The position numbers were made by a program, and so were the translations under genes. The notes under the pieces were generated by a model. The model saw nothing but the letters and a program-made list of their open reading frames with translations, made no database searches and was not told where the DNA came from. Of a stretch of DNA of 64,000 nt, positions 16,197 to 25,185 are shown piece by piece. The stretch is from Shimia sp049116215 (GTDB taxonomy: Bacteria; Pseudomonadota; Alphaproteobacteria; Rhodobacterales; Rhodobacteraceae): NCBI RefSeq assembly GCF_049116215.1, contig NZ_JAGDZB010000002.1, positions 62,001-126,000 of the forward strand, written 5' to 3'. Every line of letters starts with the position of its first letter. Within the stretch, counting starts at the first letter, position 1.

Positions 16197-17126
16197 ATGT
16201 CAGATCAAGCCCCCAGCCCTGCGGCCCGCCCGCCAAACCACCTGTCCCGCCTGTCTGAAACCGTGCCTCCACAGGCTTGGTTTGCGGTGTCCGCTGTGTT
16301 CCACTACCTCGGCCCAGCCTTCGCTGTACTGTTGTTCCCGGTGGTCGGTGTGCTTGGCGTTGCCTGGTTCCGCATCGCCTCCGCCGCGCTGTTTTTTGCT
16401 CCCCTCACAAAACCCTGGCGCACCTTCAAAAACGCCCCGCCGCGCGAGCGGGCTTTGCTGCTGGCCCTTGGTGCATGTCTGGCGGTGATGAACTGTTCGT
16501 TTTATCTGGCGTTGGAGCGCCTGCCCATCGCACTTGTTGCGGCCATTGAGTTTGTTGGCACTGTTGGCATCGCGCTTTGGGGCCTGCGCACGCCCCGCAA
16601 TTACCTGGCCTTTGCCGTGGCCACTGTGGGCGTGGCTTTGCTCATCGATGTGCCCGCTCTGCTGACAGCCCAAGGTGCCGCCTTGAGCTCAGACCTTTTG
16701 GGGCTGTTCTGGGCGCTGCTGAACGGTGGCCTGTTTGTGCCCTACATCATCCTGGGTCACAAAGTCTCCGAAGGCGGCGCTTCCGGCGGCGTCGAGCGCC
16801 TGGGCGCCGCCATGACCGCCGCCTTTCTCTGCGTCATGCCGATTGGGTTCTTTCAGGCACTGGAGGCCTTTGGCGCGCCCATGTTGGTTCTGGCCGGCAT
16901 CGGTGTGGGCCTGTGTTCCTCGGTGATCCCCTATGTCTGCGACCAACTCGCCATGGCCCGCCTGCCCCGCGCCAGCTTTGCCTTTTTGCTGGCCCTGCTG
17001 CCAGCCTCAGCCACAGTGATCGGCATATTGGTGCTGCGCCAAATCCCAAATATGGTCGACCTGCTGGGGATCGCCCTTGTTATGATCGGCGTGGCGGTGC
17101 ATCGCCCCGCAACGACAGGGACTTGA
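16197..17126 (+). CDS. EamA family transporter, RhtA-like
   Basis: The 309-residue protein has ten predicted helices in two EamA repeats. Blocks such as FRIASAALFFAPLTKPWR, YLALERLPIALVAAIEFVGTVGIALWGLR and SSVIPYVCDQLAMARLPRASFAFLLALLPASATVIGILVL match the RhtA branch of amino-acid (threonine/homoserine) exporters. The ATG at 16197 is chosen because the hydrophobic core starts ~30 residues later; the frame is open further upstream but overlaps the divergent regulator. It is paired with the Lrp gene at 15646-16143, which supports an amino-acid export role. It converges on the epimerase gene with a 30-nt gap. Confidence 0.87.
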   Translation: MSDQAPSPAARPPNHLSRLSETVPPQAWFAVSAVFHYLGPAFAVLLFPVVGVLGVAWFRIASAALFFAPLTKPWRTFKNAPPRERALLLALGACLAVMNCSFYLALERLPIALVAAIEFVGTVGIALWGLRTPRNYLAFAVATVGVALLIDVPALLTAQGAALSSDLLGLFWALLNGGLFVPYIILGHKVSEGGASGGVERLGAAMTAAFLCVMPIGFFQALEAFGAPMLVLAGIGVGLCSSVIPYVCDQLAMARLPRASFAFLLALLPASATVIGILVLRQIPNMVDLLGIALVMIGVAVHRPATTGT

Positions 17127-17156
17127 TCTGAGGAGGCCGAACCACGGGTCTAAACC

Positions 17157-18041
17157 TCACCCCAACAGATCACGCCAGCCATGTTGCGGCGCAAAACCTA
17201 CCATCTCTTTGGCTTTTTTGTTGGCATAAAACGTCTCGTAAGCCCCCATCTCGCCGCGCACCTCTACCCCCTGATAAAACTGCGCAATCACCTGATTTGA
17301 AGGTATCCCAACCGAGCTGTCATCGTTGGCCACATTAAACACCTCATAGCCCAGCCCGTCAGTCTTCAGACAACAATCCACCATGTGCCCCAGATCACGC
17401 GCATCGATATAAGCAAAGATATTGCGCCGCCGCAGCGCGGGATCTTTGACAAAGGCCGGAAACATCTCGGCGTATTCATGCGGTTCGATCACATTGTTGA
17501 TCCGCAGCCCATAAATATCGCTACCGCTGCGCGCCTGAAAACTGCGCGCGGTGGCCTCATTGCAGACCTTGGACATGGCATAGCTGTCATGCGGCACAGT
17601 TGGGTGGGTCTCATCCACTGGCACAAAGTCTGGCTTCACTTCACCATCTGCAAAACACACGCCATAGGTCGTCTCGGAGCTGGCAAAGATCACTTTGGGA
17701 ATGCCCAGCTTCACCGCCGCTTCGATCACATTATAGGTGCTCAACGTGTTCTGCCGAAAACACTCGCCATCCGTGCCGATCATCACCCGCGGCACCGCCG
17801 CAAAATGCACCACAGCATCATAGGTCGGCACGCCCTTGCCCGCGTCCAACTCGTGAAAATCCGTAAATTGCGACATCGCGCCAATCACTTGCCCCGCATC
17901 GCAGAGATCAATCAGCAGCTCGGAACAGTCCAGCCCCGAAGGCACCCGATCCGCATTGACCACGTGATGCCCCTGTTCCTGCAAATGCCGAATGGCCCAT
18001 TTGCCCGCTTTGCCACTTCCACCCGTAAAGAAAACCCGCAT
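17157..18041 (-). CDS. NAD-dependent epimerase/dehydratase (extended SDR)
   Basis: At 294 residues it has the extended SDR nucleotide site GGSGKAG (residues 7-13), the ASSETTYG serine block (120-127) and the catalytic pair Tyr154/Lys158 in SYAMSK. The family uses NAD(P) to epimerise, dehydrate or oxidise nucleotide sugars or uronates in the cytosol; the substrate is not evident. The ATG at 18041 (MRVFFTG) is chosen because the Rossmann strand begins there, with GGGGATG upstream; an ATG six codons earlier is also possible. It is separated from the gene behind it by a terminator. Confidence 0.87.
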   Translation of the reverse strand: MRVFFTGGSGKAGKWAIRHLQEQGHHVVNADRVPSGLDCSELLIDLCDAGQVIGAMSQFTDFHELDAGKGVPTYDAVVHFAAVPRVMIGTDGECFRQNTLSTYNVIEAAVKLGIPKVIFASSETTYGVCFADGEVKPDFVPVDETHPTVPHDSYAMSKVCNEATARSFQARSGSDIYGLRINNVIEPHEYAEMFPAFVKDPALRRRNIFAYIDARDLGHMVDCCLKTDGLGYEVFNVANDDSSVGIPSNQVIAQFYQGVEVRGEMGAYETFYANKKAKEMVGFAPQHGWRDLLG

Positions 18042-18131
18042 CGCATCCCCGCCTGTCATCCTAGAAAGCCAAACGCACGATGCGCCACATACCGAGGTGA
18101 GGCAAGTCTGGCACCAGCACCCTTTTCAAAC

Positions 18132-18161
18132 AAAAAAGCCCCGCTCGAAAACGGGGCTTTC
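18132..18161 (-). terminator. Rho-independent terminator of the gene at 18181-18654
   Basis: The stem AGCCCCG (18137-18143) / CGGGGCT (18152-18158) with an 8-nt loop is followed by Ts on the minus strand. It also has Ts on the plus strand side. Confidence 0.85.
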
Positions 18162-18180
18162 TTACAAACTCTCTCAACCT

Positions 18181-18654
18181 TTACGGCTGATACGGCAGCG
18201 AGCTGTGGTGCTGCACAATACGCAGAGTACCCTCGGCGTCTTTCTTGTAGCCAAAGCTCTTGTCGACCTTGGTCACATTGCCGTCCTTGTCGGTCAGGAT
18301 CACCCAGCCCATCCACATCGCAACATCGCCCTCGATGAATCTTGCAGAGGTCACGCTTTCCATCTCACGCCAGCCTTTGATGCCAAAGCCACCGTCCAGC
18401 GGGTATTCTTCGTCATGGCCTACAAAATAGGACAGCGCGCCTTTTTTGGTTGGACGGAAGGTCTGATCGCCGCTTGCGAGGGTAGGCTTAAACAGCACAG
18501 GACCCAGAGTGTAGCCATAGGCCGCGTCCAGAACCCCTTCGGCCACAGGTCGCGCCTCGTCAATTCCACCAGCCTCATAGGCTTTGGAAATCGCCACAAG
18601 GCCCGCGCCCCAGGCTTCACGTGCTGCGCTCAGTTCGGATTCAGTGATGGCCAC
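18181..18654 (-). CDS. Conserved protein, NTF2/SnoaL-like by appearance, function unknown
   Basis: The likely start is a GTG at 18654 (protein VAITESELSAARE), preceded by AGAGGGA, giving 157 residues; the open frame continues upstream but reads as non-coding. Conserved-looking blocks are AAYGYTLGPVLFKPTLAS, KGALSYFVGHDEEYPLDGGFGIKGW, and the C-terminal DKSFGYKKDAEGTLRIVQHHSSLPY. The size and the Trp/Phe/His pattern suggest a cone-shaped NTF2-like fold. Homologues in marine bacteria are sometimes labelled phosphoribosyl-AMP cyclohydrolase, but I see no metal-binding motif for that, so I do not adopt the name. It has its own terminator. Confidence 0.75.
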   Translation of the reverse strand: MAITESELSAAREAWGAGLVAISKAYEAGGIDEARPVAEGVLDAAYGYTLGPVLFKPTLASGDQTFRPTKKGALSYFVGHDEEYPLDGGFGIKGWREMESVTSARFIEGDVAMWMGWVILTDKDGNVTKVDKSFGYKKDAEGTLRIVQHHSSLPYQP

Positions 18655-18814
18655 GATAGAGTCCCTCTCTCTAACTAGAAGCAAATTTGAGCCTATGTGG
18701 ACGACCACATGCGCCGTTTCAAGTCTGACCAATGCGGTTTTGCCAATTTTCCGCGCGAGCACCGTCCCCAACGTCACCCTTGCGCACGACTTCGGCACAA
18801 CTAGCCTGCGCCAC

Positions 18815-19675
18815 ATGCAGATGACATGGCACCATAGCAAACTCTCCGGCGGCACCGCTGCCGCCTCGCAGAACACCAGCACCGGCCCAACCGTGGTCTT
18901 CCACCACGCCACCGCCCTTGGCCCACGCTGCTACGCGCCGTTTCTCTCCGAACTTGGCGACAGTTACCACCTCAAGGCGCTCGCCATGCGCCCCCTGTGG
19001 CAAGACGCCCCGCCGCCCAATCCCAGGCGCGAATGGGATCTCTTTGCCGATGACATGATCGAATGGATCGAGGCCACGCAAAACGCGCCTGTTCTGGCTA
19101 TGGGTCACTCCATCGGCGCCGCCACCACCGCGATGGCCGCCGTCAAACGTCCCGACCTGTTCAAGGGGCTCGTACTGATCGAGCCCTCCGGCGTCACCCG
19201 CCGCATCCGCCTGCTGCTCAAACTGCTGCCTTATCGCCTGCGCCAAACCAAAGGCCCCGCCGCCGAAGTGCTCAGCGGCCCGACCCAGTGGCCAGACCTC
19301 GCCTCAGCGTTTGTCTATTACCGCGCCTCCAAAGCCTACCGCCGCTTTGACGACGCCACCTTGCACGGCCTGATCGAAGCGCTCACCGTGCCCGACGACA
19401 CCGGCATCAAACTGGAATACCCCCGCAATTGGGAGGCGCACCTCTACGCCACCCCGCCGCTGATCTTGCCAACCCTCAAACGCCTCACCGTGCCCACCGA
19501 GGTCATCATCGGCAAGCCATCTCTGTTCATGGACCCATCCATCGCCCGCAACCTGCGCGACAGCCGCCCGGACATGACCTTCCAGTCCCTGCCAGACTAC
19601 GGCCACCTGCTGCCGCTGGAAGCCCCTACTCAAGTCGCCGACGCTGCCCGCACCGCCCTGGACCGGCTCAGATAG
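18815..19675 (+). CDS. Alpha/beta hydrolase
   Basis: This is a 286-residue alpha/beta-hydrolase-fold protein. The nucleophile elbow is AMGHSIGAA with Ser99, and the oxyanion region is VVFHHATALG at about 27-36. The acid is likely in VIIGKPSLFMD and the C-terminal His in DYGHLLPLE. The start is uncertain: ATGs at 18815 and 18821 are in frame, and neither has a clear ribosome site. Substrate unknown. It is divergent from the NTF2-like gene, with about 160 nt between starts, and is followed 70 nt later by a cupin gene on the same strand. Confidence 0.83.
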   Translation: MQMTWHHSKLSGGTAAASQNTSTGPTVVFHHATALGPRCYAPFLSELGDSYHLKALAMRPLWQDAPPPNPRREWDLFADDMIEWIEATQNAPVLAMGHSIGAATTAMAAVKRPDLFKGLVLIEPSGVTRRIRLLLKLLPYRLRQTKGPAAEVLSGPTQWPDLASAFVYYRASKAYRRFDDATLHGLIEALTVPDDTGIKLEYPRNWEAHLYATPPLILPTLKRLTVPTEVIIGKPSLFMDPSIARNLRDSRPDMTFQSLPDYGHLLPLEAPTQVADAARTALDRLR

Positions 19676-19745
19676 CGCCTTTCCGCTTGCCTCCCTTGCG
19701 CCAAGCTGCCCCTATGTCGCCAACCATAGACATCGGACGCAGCCC

Positions 19746-20171
19746 ATGACCGCAGATCAGATCATCGCCCACCTCAACCTCGCCCCGCACCCTGAGGGCG
19801 GCCACTACCGCCAGACCTGGATTGCCGAAAGCGCAGACGGCGCGCGCCCGGCAGGCACATCGATCTATTTCCTTTTGAAAGCAGGCGAGGCTTCGCACTG
19901 GCACCGCGTCGATGCTGTCGAAATCTGGCACTACCACGCCGGCGCGCCGCTAATCCTGTCACTTGCCGAAACCGACCAAGGCCCAGCCACCGATCATGTG
20001 CTTGGCCCCGACCTCGCAGCTGGCCAGTTCCCACAACTGCTCGTGCCCAAAGACCACTGGCAAGCCGCCCGCAGCACCGGCGAGTGGACGCTGGTTGGCT
20101 GCACGGTCTCCCCGGCGTTTCAGTTTGAAGGTTTTGAATTGGCCGCCCCGGGTTTCGACATCCCACGCTAA
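19746..20171 (+). CDS. Cupin-fold protein of the DUF985 (cupin_5) type
   Basis: The 141-residue protein matches the DUF985 family from the start: LNLAPHPEGGHYRQTW, then SIYFLLKAGEASHWHRVDAVEIWHYHAG with the HWHR and WHYHAG blocks lining the cupin pocket, and a C-terminal VGCTVSPAFQFEGFELA. Family members are single-domain cupins with possible sugar-epimerase or isomerase-like chemistry, not proven. It probably shares a transcript with the preceding hydrolase and converges on anmK. Confidence 0.9.
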   Translation: MTADQIIAHLNLAPHPEGGHYRQTWIAESADGARPAGTSIYFLLKAGEASHWHRVDAVEIWHYHAGAPLILSLAETDQGPATDHVLGPDLAAGQFPQLLVPKDHWQAARSTGEWTLVGCTVSPAFQFEGFELAAPGFDIPR

Positions 20172-20246
20172 GCCCACCGCATCGCCCGACCGCAAGGTCC
20201 GGCTGCGCCTGCCTGCCCACCCGAGGTCGGCCGACGCCCTGAACGC

Positions 20247-21356
20247 CTAGTCCTCAGGCTCACTCACCGTGCCTCCACCGACAAGCGCCATCACCCCCGT
20301 GGTGCTGGGACAGCTTGTCGGCAAGCCCCGCGCCACCCGCACCGCCAGATAGGCAAAGGCCTGCGCTTCCAGCATATCACCGTCCAGCCCAACCTCTTCC
20401 ACCGGCACCACCGCACAGTCCAGCGACACCCGCAACATCTCCATCAGCACCGGATTGTGCCGCCCCCCGCCAGTGACCAACACGCGGCTCGGCGCTTCAG
20501 GACAATGCCCCATCCCTTGCGCCACCGACGCAGCACACATCGCGGTCATCGTCGCAGCCGCGTCTTCATCCGACAACTCCCGCACCAGGTCCATCATTTC
20601 GGGGAAATCGTTTCGGTCCAGTGACTTCGGCGGCATTCTTGAGAAATACGACTCCTGCAAGAACAGCTCTAACGCCCCCCTGGCCACCGTCCCTTTGGCG
20701 GCCACCTTGCCGCCTTCATCAAAGGCCAATCCGCGCCGCGCGCGCAGCATATCATTTAACGGCGCATTGGCTGGGCCGGTGTCAAACGCCAACAACGCGC
20801 CTTCGTCTTCGGGCGCTGCCTTGCGCGGATCCACCCAGGTGATGTTGCCCACCCCACCAAGGTTCAAAAACACCACCGGTTCAGAGGCACCAAACCACTT
20901 GGCACAGGCAAAATGAAAAAACGGCGCCAGCGGCGCGCCCTCGCCACCCAGTTCCACATCGGCAGAGCGGAAATCCCAAACCACCGGCACGCCCAGCGCC
21001 TCAGCCAAGGCTTGCCCATCGCCCACCTGACAGGTCCCACGCCCACGCGGCTCATGCGCCAGCGTCTGCCCGTGAAAGCCAACCAGATCGACGTTCTCAA
21101 ACCCGCCTAACACCTCGGCGTGCGCCGCTTCAATCACCGTCGCGGCCGCCTCAGCCTCCGCTCCGGACCACTGGCCCAGCGCCTGCGTCAGAACAGCCTG
21201 CTCGTCCTCGGAATAGCCGCGATAGGCCGTTGCCCCAAACCCATGGATCTCCTGCCCATCGGTCTCAACCACAGCCGCATCCACACCATCCAGTGACGTG
21301 CCTGACATCGCGCCCAGCGCGGTCACAACCGCCGCCTCACCCTGGCCCTTCAACAT
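20247..21356 (-). CDS. anmK: Anhydro-N-acetylmuramic acid kinase
   Basis: At 369 residues it has the usual AnmK length. It phosphorylates and opens 1,6-anhydro-MurNAc released during peptidoglycan turnover, giving MurNAc-6-phosphate in the cytosol. The ASKHA-fold phosphate loop GAMSGTSLDGVDAAVVE is at residues 15-31, and GFHGQTLAHEP, LNLGGVGNITWV, DTGPANAPLNDMLR and VTGGGRHNP are all present. AAGGATAAGG precedes the ATG at 21356. It complements nagZ (54975-55958), so both anhydro-muropeptide recycling steps are encoded in the window. The C-terminal end converges on the cupin gene. Confidence 0.95.
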   Translation of the reverse strand: MLKGQGEAAVVTALGAMSGTSLDGVDAAVVETDGQEIHGFGATAYRGYSEDEQAVLTQALGQWSGAEAEAAATVIEAAHAEVLGGFENVDLVGFHGQTLAHEPRGRGTCQVGDGQALAEALGVPVVWDFRSADVELGGEGAPLAPFFHFACAKWFGASEPVVFLNLGGVGNITWVDPRKAAPEDEGALLAFDTGPANAPLNDMLRARRGLAFDEGGKVAAKGTVARGALELFLQESYFSRMPPKSLDRNDFPEMMDLVRELSDEDAAATMTAMCAASVAQGMGHCPEAPSRVLVTGGGRHNPVLMEMLRVSLDCAVVPVEEVGLDGDMLEAQAFAYLAVRVARGLPTSCPSTTGVMALVGGGTVSEPED

Positions 21357-21454
21357 GGCCTTATCCTTTTGGTTTGCCCACCTACATCGCGCCGAGACGC
21401 GGTGGCAAAACCTTAAAGGATCAGACCCCCAAATCGCCAGCCCAAATCGGAAAT

Positions 21455-21491
21455 GCCCCACGCTCTGTGTGTAATAACCAGAACGTGGGGC
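21455..21491. repeat. Inverted repeat in the anmK upstream region
   Basis: GCCCCACG (21455-21462) and CGTGGGGC (21484-21491) form perfect 8-bp arms around a 21-nt loop. It sits between the anmK start and the end of the next minus-strand gene. It has no T-run, so it is not a convincing terminator. Confidence 0.45.
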
Positions 21492-21517
21492 GGCCCATGA
21501 ACCGGAACCCTCCGACC

Positions 21518-21862
21518 TTAGCGGGAATGGGGAGCCTCCAAGGCCGGAGACAGAGGCGCTATGTGCCCTTGCCGTCTCCAGGCTGCGCGTGACTTCATCC
21601 GTACCACAATCGCAATCATGCCAAGACAGATCCAGAACACCTGGATCATAAAAGACCCAAGGTTGAAGTCCTGCACCAGGCTCACCAACACCAACCCTGC
21701 CCCAAAAATATTGATGACAAAGAAGAGAATGTCGTGACTGCTGAGAATGCGAAAAGTGATCAGGGTATAGTTGGTCAGGTAAAGGCAAAACCCCAACACG
21801 CCACACGCCGTTGACACAGGTTTGGGGAGCGCCTGGATGAACTCAAAAACATAGGCAAACAA
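21518..21862 (-). CDS. Small membrane protein of the CBU_0592 type
   Basis: Up to 114 residues are encoded from a TTG at 21862; a GTG at 21814 would give a protein closer to the family core, and neither start has a good ribosome site. Three hydrophobic helices are visible: CGVLGFCLYLTNYTLITF, ILFFVINIFGAGLVLVSLVQ and FMIQVFWICLGMIAIVV. The NIFGAGLVLVSLVQDFNLGSFMIQVFW block is the family signature as I recall it. No function is established for the family. A basic C-terminal tail of about 25 residues follows the last helix. Confidence 0.75.
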   Translation of the reverse strand: MFAYVFEFIQALPKPVSTACGVLGFCLYLTNYTLITFRILSSHDILFFVINIFGAGLVLVSLVQDFNLGSFMIQVFWICLGMIAIVVRMKSRAAWRRQGHIAPLSPALEAPHSR

Positions 21863-21889
21863 TAACCGCGCCCCCCGATAAATAAATTC

Positions 21890-21920
21890 CTGTTCAATGA
21901 TTTAAAAATTACCTGAACAG
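21890..21920. promoter_or_regulatory. Inverted repeat CTGTTCA-N17-TGAACAG
   Basis: Perfect 7-bp arms at 21890-21896 and 21914-21920 flank an A/T-rich 17-nt spacer, about 28 nt upstream of the CBU_0592-type gene start. The layout could be a dimeric operator; no regulator is known. Confidence 0.4.
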
Positions 21921-21985
21921 AGGCGCCTTATCCTATCCCCATTTGGGGACATTCAGCCCATCCTCAGGTATTCCCTACCATCTGG

Positions 21986-23734
21986 TCAAAATGCAGGAAT
22001 GTCATAGCGCAGACTGCCAGGGGCCATATCCTTGCCCGCGGCACGCGCCGCCAACCAGGGCCAGTTCTCAATGTGATGATAGTGCCCCTTGCCCGACAAA
22101 ACGGTCAGCTGCGCGTCATGCAAGTGCTGCACCAGCAGCTCCGCCCCCTGGATGGGGGCCACATTGTCATCCGGCCCCTGAAACACCTCCACTGGCGTGC
22201 GAATGTTGGACGGATCAAAGTCCCAGCCCTGCGCATTGAGCAGGTTCTCTTCCACAATCCCGTCAATCCCCGAGGCCGTGCGCAGCGCCAGCATCTCCGC
22301 GGTACGCCGTCGGATCACTGGATGGGACAAAATGCGAATGTCATCTTCACTGCGCGAGCGTTTGCAATAGCGGTCAAAATACCGATCCCGGTTCTGCAGG
22401 ATCGAGCGCACCAGAAACGGAATGACCTGTCGCAACATACTTGGCCAGTGCCGCCCCAGAATACAGGACATGTGGTAAAACTGGTCCAGCTCCCGCCAGT
22501 TCTCATGCCGGTAAAACGGATAGGCCGCGGAGGACAACACCGCCTTGCTGATCCGGTCCTGCAACGCATGGGTCACCGCCAGAGCAGATCCGCTGCCAAA
22601 AGACACCGACAAGACACCTGCTTTAGCAATCTGCAAATGATTCAATAGCTCCCGCACATCCTCTGCAAAGTCGCGCAAGCTCTGCATCACCACAAAGTCC
22701 GAACGGAAACTGCCGGGACGGCAGGGACAGATCAGCCGAACACCCGCCTCCGTCATCAGGTCATGACACCGCTCAGGATAACCAATCATGTCAATTGTCA
22801 CCCCGGACAGTGCATCAAAGGCCACCACCGGAGTGCCATCTTCCGGACCAATCGCGAAATACTCATGCTGCCGCCCATCGCGCAGGGTGATCCGGTTGCG
22901 CACCTGAAACGCTGCCCCCGCACTGTCCCCATGTGCCCGTACCGCCATCAGAGGCGAGCGTGCCAGCACTGCCGCCACCTCACTGCGGCTCTTGGTCTGG
23001 GTCTTCTCATACACCCGCTTCAGGTAGGTCCGCACACTCTCGTAAGAAATGCCCATACGCCTGGCGACTTCGCGCAAGTCATACGCCTGCCCCATATGGC
23101 TCAGCACCTCAGCTTCCCTACGGGTCAGCCCATGCGCCTTGGCGATATGCGCCACCCCCATATGGCTCTGCTGTCCCGACGAGATCACCACACTGGCTGC
23201 AATCGCCGGGAAGCCAATCCTCGCTGCCTCTTCCCTTGGCAACACCATCAAATCGGCTGTGCCGTCCTCCCGGCTTTTGAACTCCAACGCCCGCCCCGTA
23301 CGATTGGCCTCCTGCGCACAGTGCGACAACAGCCGGTCTTCCCCGCTCTTGGGCAAATACACCTGCATGTCCTGCCCCTGCAAAGCGGGCATCGGCAACA
23401 CGTCATATAGCGCGCGGTTGGCCATCACCACCTGCCCGTCCTCATTCAGCAATGCCACCCCAAAGGCAAAGCTGTTGAGCACCGAAGACAAATAGGCCTC
23501 CCGCTCCTGCAACCCGACCATCCGTTCCGATATGCTAAACGCCCGCCTAAAATGCCGCGACAGGTTCTCCAACCCCCGCGTCTCCGCCTCCATGGCCTCT
23601 GGGCTTTCCAGATAGCGGCTGTCCCGCGCGCGGTGCACTTCCTCTGCCAGTTCCGAGATCAGCTCGGGCCACAGGGAATTGTCCAAAGACGCCTCATAGA
23701 CGAGGTGCGTCAAATCCTCAAAACGATCATTCAT
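21986..23734 (-). CDS. LuxR-type regulator fused to an alpha/beta hydrolase
   Basis: The 582-residue protein starts at MNDRFEDLTHLVYEAS (23734). Domain order: helical leader (1-80), PAS-like segment (about 80-190, SFAFGVALLNEDGQVVMANRALYDVLP), GerE/LuxR helix-turn-helix (about 202-262, GLTRREAEVLSHMGQAYDLREVARRMGISYESVRTYL) and a C-terminal alpha/beta hydrolase (about 288-582). In the hydrolase, Ser378 lies in LSVSFGSGSA, an Asp candidate in FQGPDDNVAP and a His in GKGHYHH, so the triad may be intact. It is not next to a luxI-type gene. It may sense and hydrolyse the same ligand, but that is inference. It is divergent from tyrS. Confidence 0.88.
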   Translation of the reverse strand: MNDRFEDLTHLVYEASLDNSLWPELISELAEEVHRARDSRYLESPEAMEAETRGLENLSRHFRRAFSISERMVGLQEREAYLSSVLNSFAFGVALLNEDGQVVMANRALYDVLPMPALQGQDMQVYLPKSGEDRLLSHCAQEANRTGRALEFKSREDGTADLMVLPREEAARIGFPAIAASVVISSGQQSHMGVAHIAKAHGLTRREAEVLSHMGQAYDLREVARRMGISYESVRTYLKRVYEKTQTKSRSEVAAVLARSPLMAVRAHGDSAGAAFQVRNRITLRDGRQHEYFAIGPEDGTPVVAFDALSGVTIDMIGYPERCHDLMTEAGVRLICPCRPGSFRSDFVVMQSLRDFAEDVRELLNHLQIAKAGVLSVSFGSGSALAVTHALQDRISKAVLSSAAYPFYRHENWRELDQFYHMSCILGRHWPSMLRQVIPFLVRSILQNRDRYFDRYCKRSRSEDDIRILSHPVIRRRTAEMLALRTASGIDGIVEENLLNAQGWDFDPSNIRTPVEVFQGPDDNVAPIQGAELLVQHLHDAQLTVLSGKGHYHHIENWPWLAARAAGKDMAPGSLRYDIPAF

Positions 23735-23906
23735 GAAAACAACTTTAAAAGCCTGAATATAGCAGGGCCACGCCACCTCACAAAGTGTGGAAACCCTGTC
23801 CCCTACCTTGCGCGGAATCCCGGCTTACAAACAGGCGTCCAAGGTGCTAACAGGAGGCAAAGCGCCCCTAGAGGCAGAGACAACCAACGGACAAATGAGT
23901 GGCACC

Positions 23907-25160
23907 ATGACCTATCAGCCCAAATCGGAATTCCTTACCGTGATGCTAGAGCGCGGCTTTGTGGCCGATTGCACAGACTATGAAGCCTTTGACAAAGCGC
24001 TCTGTGACGGTGTGGTGCCCGGCTACATCGGCTTTGACGCCACCGCCAAATCTCTGCACGTCGGCTCGCTCATTCAAATCATGATGTTGCGCTGGCTGCA
24101 AAAGACCGGCCACAAACCAATCACTCTGATGGGCGGCGGCACCACCAAAGTGGGTGACCCCTCCTTCCGCGCGGACGAACGCCCTTTGCTGACCAACGAT
24201 CAGATCGACGACAACATCGCCGGCATCAAGAAAGTTTTCGCCAAATACCTCGACTATGGCGATGAGGGCACCGGCGCCCTGATGCTCAACAACGCCGAAT
24301 GGTTGGATGATCTAAACTACCTCACCTTTCTGCGCGACATCGGCCGCCACTTCTCGGTGAACCGGATGCTCAGCTTTGAGAGCGTGAAGTCCCGACTGGA
24401 CCGCGAACAATCTCTGTCGTTCCTCGAGTTCAACTACATGATCCTGCAGGCCTACGACTTCCTCGAGCTGAACCGCCGCTACGGCTGTCTGGTGCAGTTC
24501 GGCGGCTCCGACCAATGGGGCAATATCGTCAACGGCATTGACCTCACCCGCCGTGTGGATGATGGCGGCTTGTTCGGCCTCACCTCCCCGCTGCTGACCA
24601 CTTCTGACGGCAAGAAGATGGGCAAATCGGCGGACGGTGCAGTCTGGCTCAACGCCGACATGCGATCGCCTTACGAGTTCTGGCAGTTCTGGCGCAACAC
24701 CACCGACGCTGACGTGGGCCGCTTCCTCAAACTCTACACCGAGATGCCGGTGGACGAGTGCAACCGCCTCGGCGCGCTCGCAGGCTCTGAGATCAACGAA
24801 GCCAAGATCATCCTCGCCAACGCCGTGACCACGCTCTGCCACGGCGCCGACGCTGCGGCCACCGCCGAAGCCACCGCACGGGAAGTGTTTGAAAAAGGCG
24901 GCGTGGGCGACGACCTGCCCACCGTGACGCTCTCCGCCGACGACCTCGGCGATGGTATCTCCATTGTGCAGCTGATTGTGAAAACCGGACTGGCCAAATC
25001 GGGCAAAGACGCCAAACGCCTGATCAAGGAAAACGGCGCCAAGCTGGACGACGCCCCGCTGACCAACGCCGGCCTGATGATCGACGCCGCCGCGCTCAGC
25101 TCGCCAATCAAACTCAGCGCGGGCAAAAAGCGCCACGCTCTGGTGCAACTGGACGGCTAA
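23907..25160 (+). CDS. tyrS: Tyrosyl-tRNA synthetase
   Basis: At 417 residues from the ATG at 23907 (MTYQPKSEF) it has the bacterial TyrS length; an ATG four codons upstream (23895) is equally possible. Class I motifs are present: HVGSLIQIMML (HIGH) and KKMGKS (KMSKS), with YDFLELNRRYGCLVQFGGSDQWGNI between them for tyrosine binding. A C-terminal S4-like domain (about 350-417, AKSGKDAKRLIKENGAKLDD) binds tRNA. The enzyme charges tRNA-Tyr in the cytosol. No T-box or leader peptide is visible. A strong terminator follows. Confidence 0.97.
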   Translation: MTYQPKSEFLTVMLERGFVADCTDYEAFDKALCDGVVPGYIGFDATAKSLHVGSLIQIMMLRWLQKTGHKPITLMGGGTTKVGDPSFRADERPLLTNDQIDDNIAGIKKVFAKYLDYGDEGTGALMLNNAEWLDDLNYLTFLRDIGRHFSVNRMLSFESVKSRLDREQSLSFLEFNYMILQAYDFLELNRRYGCLVQFGGSDQWGNIVNGIDLTRRVDDGGLFGLTSPLLTTSDGKKMGKSADGAVWLNADMRSPYEFWQFWRNTTDADVGRFLKLYTEMPVDECNRLGALAGSEINEAKIILANAVTTLCHGADAAATAEATAREVFEKGGVGDDLPTVTLSADDLGDGISIVQLIVKTGLAKSGKDAKRLIKENGAKLDDAPLTNAGLMIDAAALSSPIKLSAGKKRHALVQLDG

Positions 25161-25185
25161 GCCCGCCCCCTGCAACAAACTCTCT

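Noticed and set aside
18584..18814. Upstream extension of the alpha/beta hydrolase frame
   Set aside because: The frame is open from 18584 but overlaps the divergent NTF2-like gene start and reads as non-coding; the hydrolase core begins about 20 residues after the ATG at 18815.
23735..23906. T-box or leader-peptide control of tyrS
   Set aside because: No specifier-loop, antiterminator or Tyr-rich leader is visible, and T-boxes are not expected upstream of tyrS in alphaproteobacteria.
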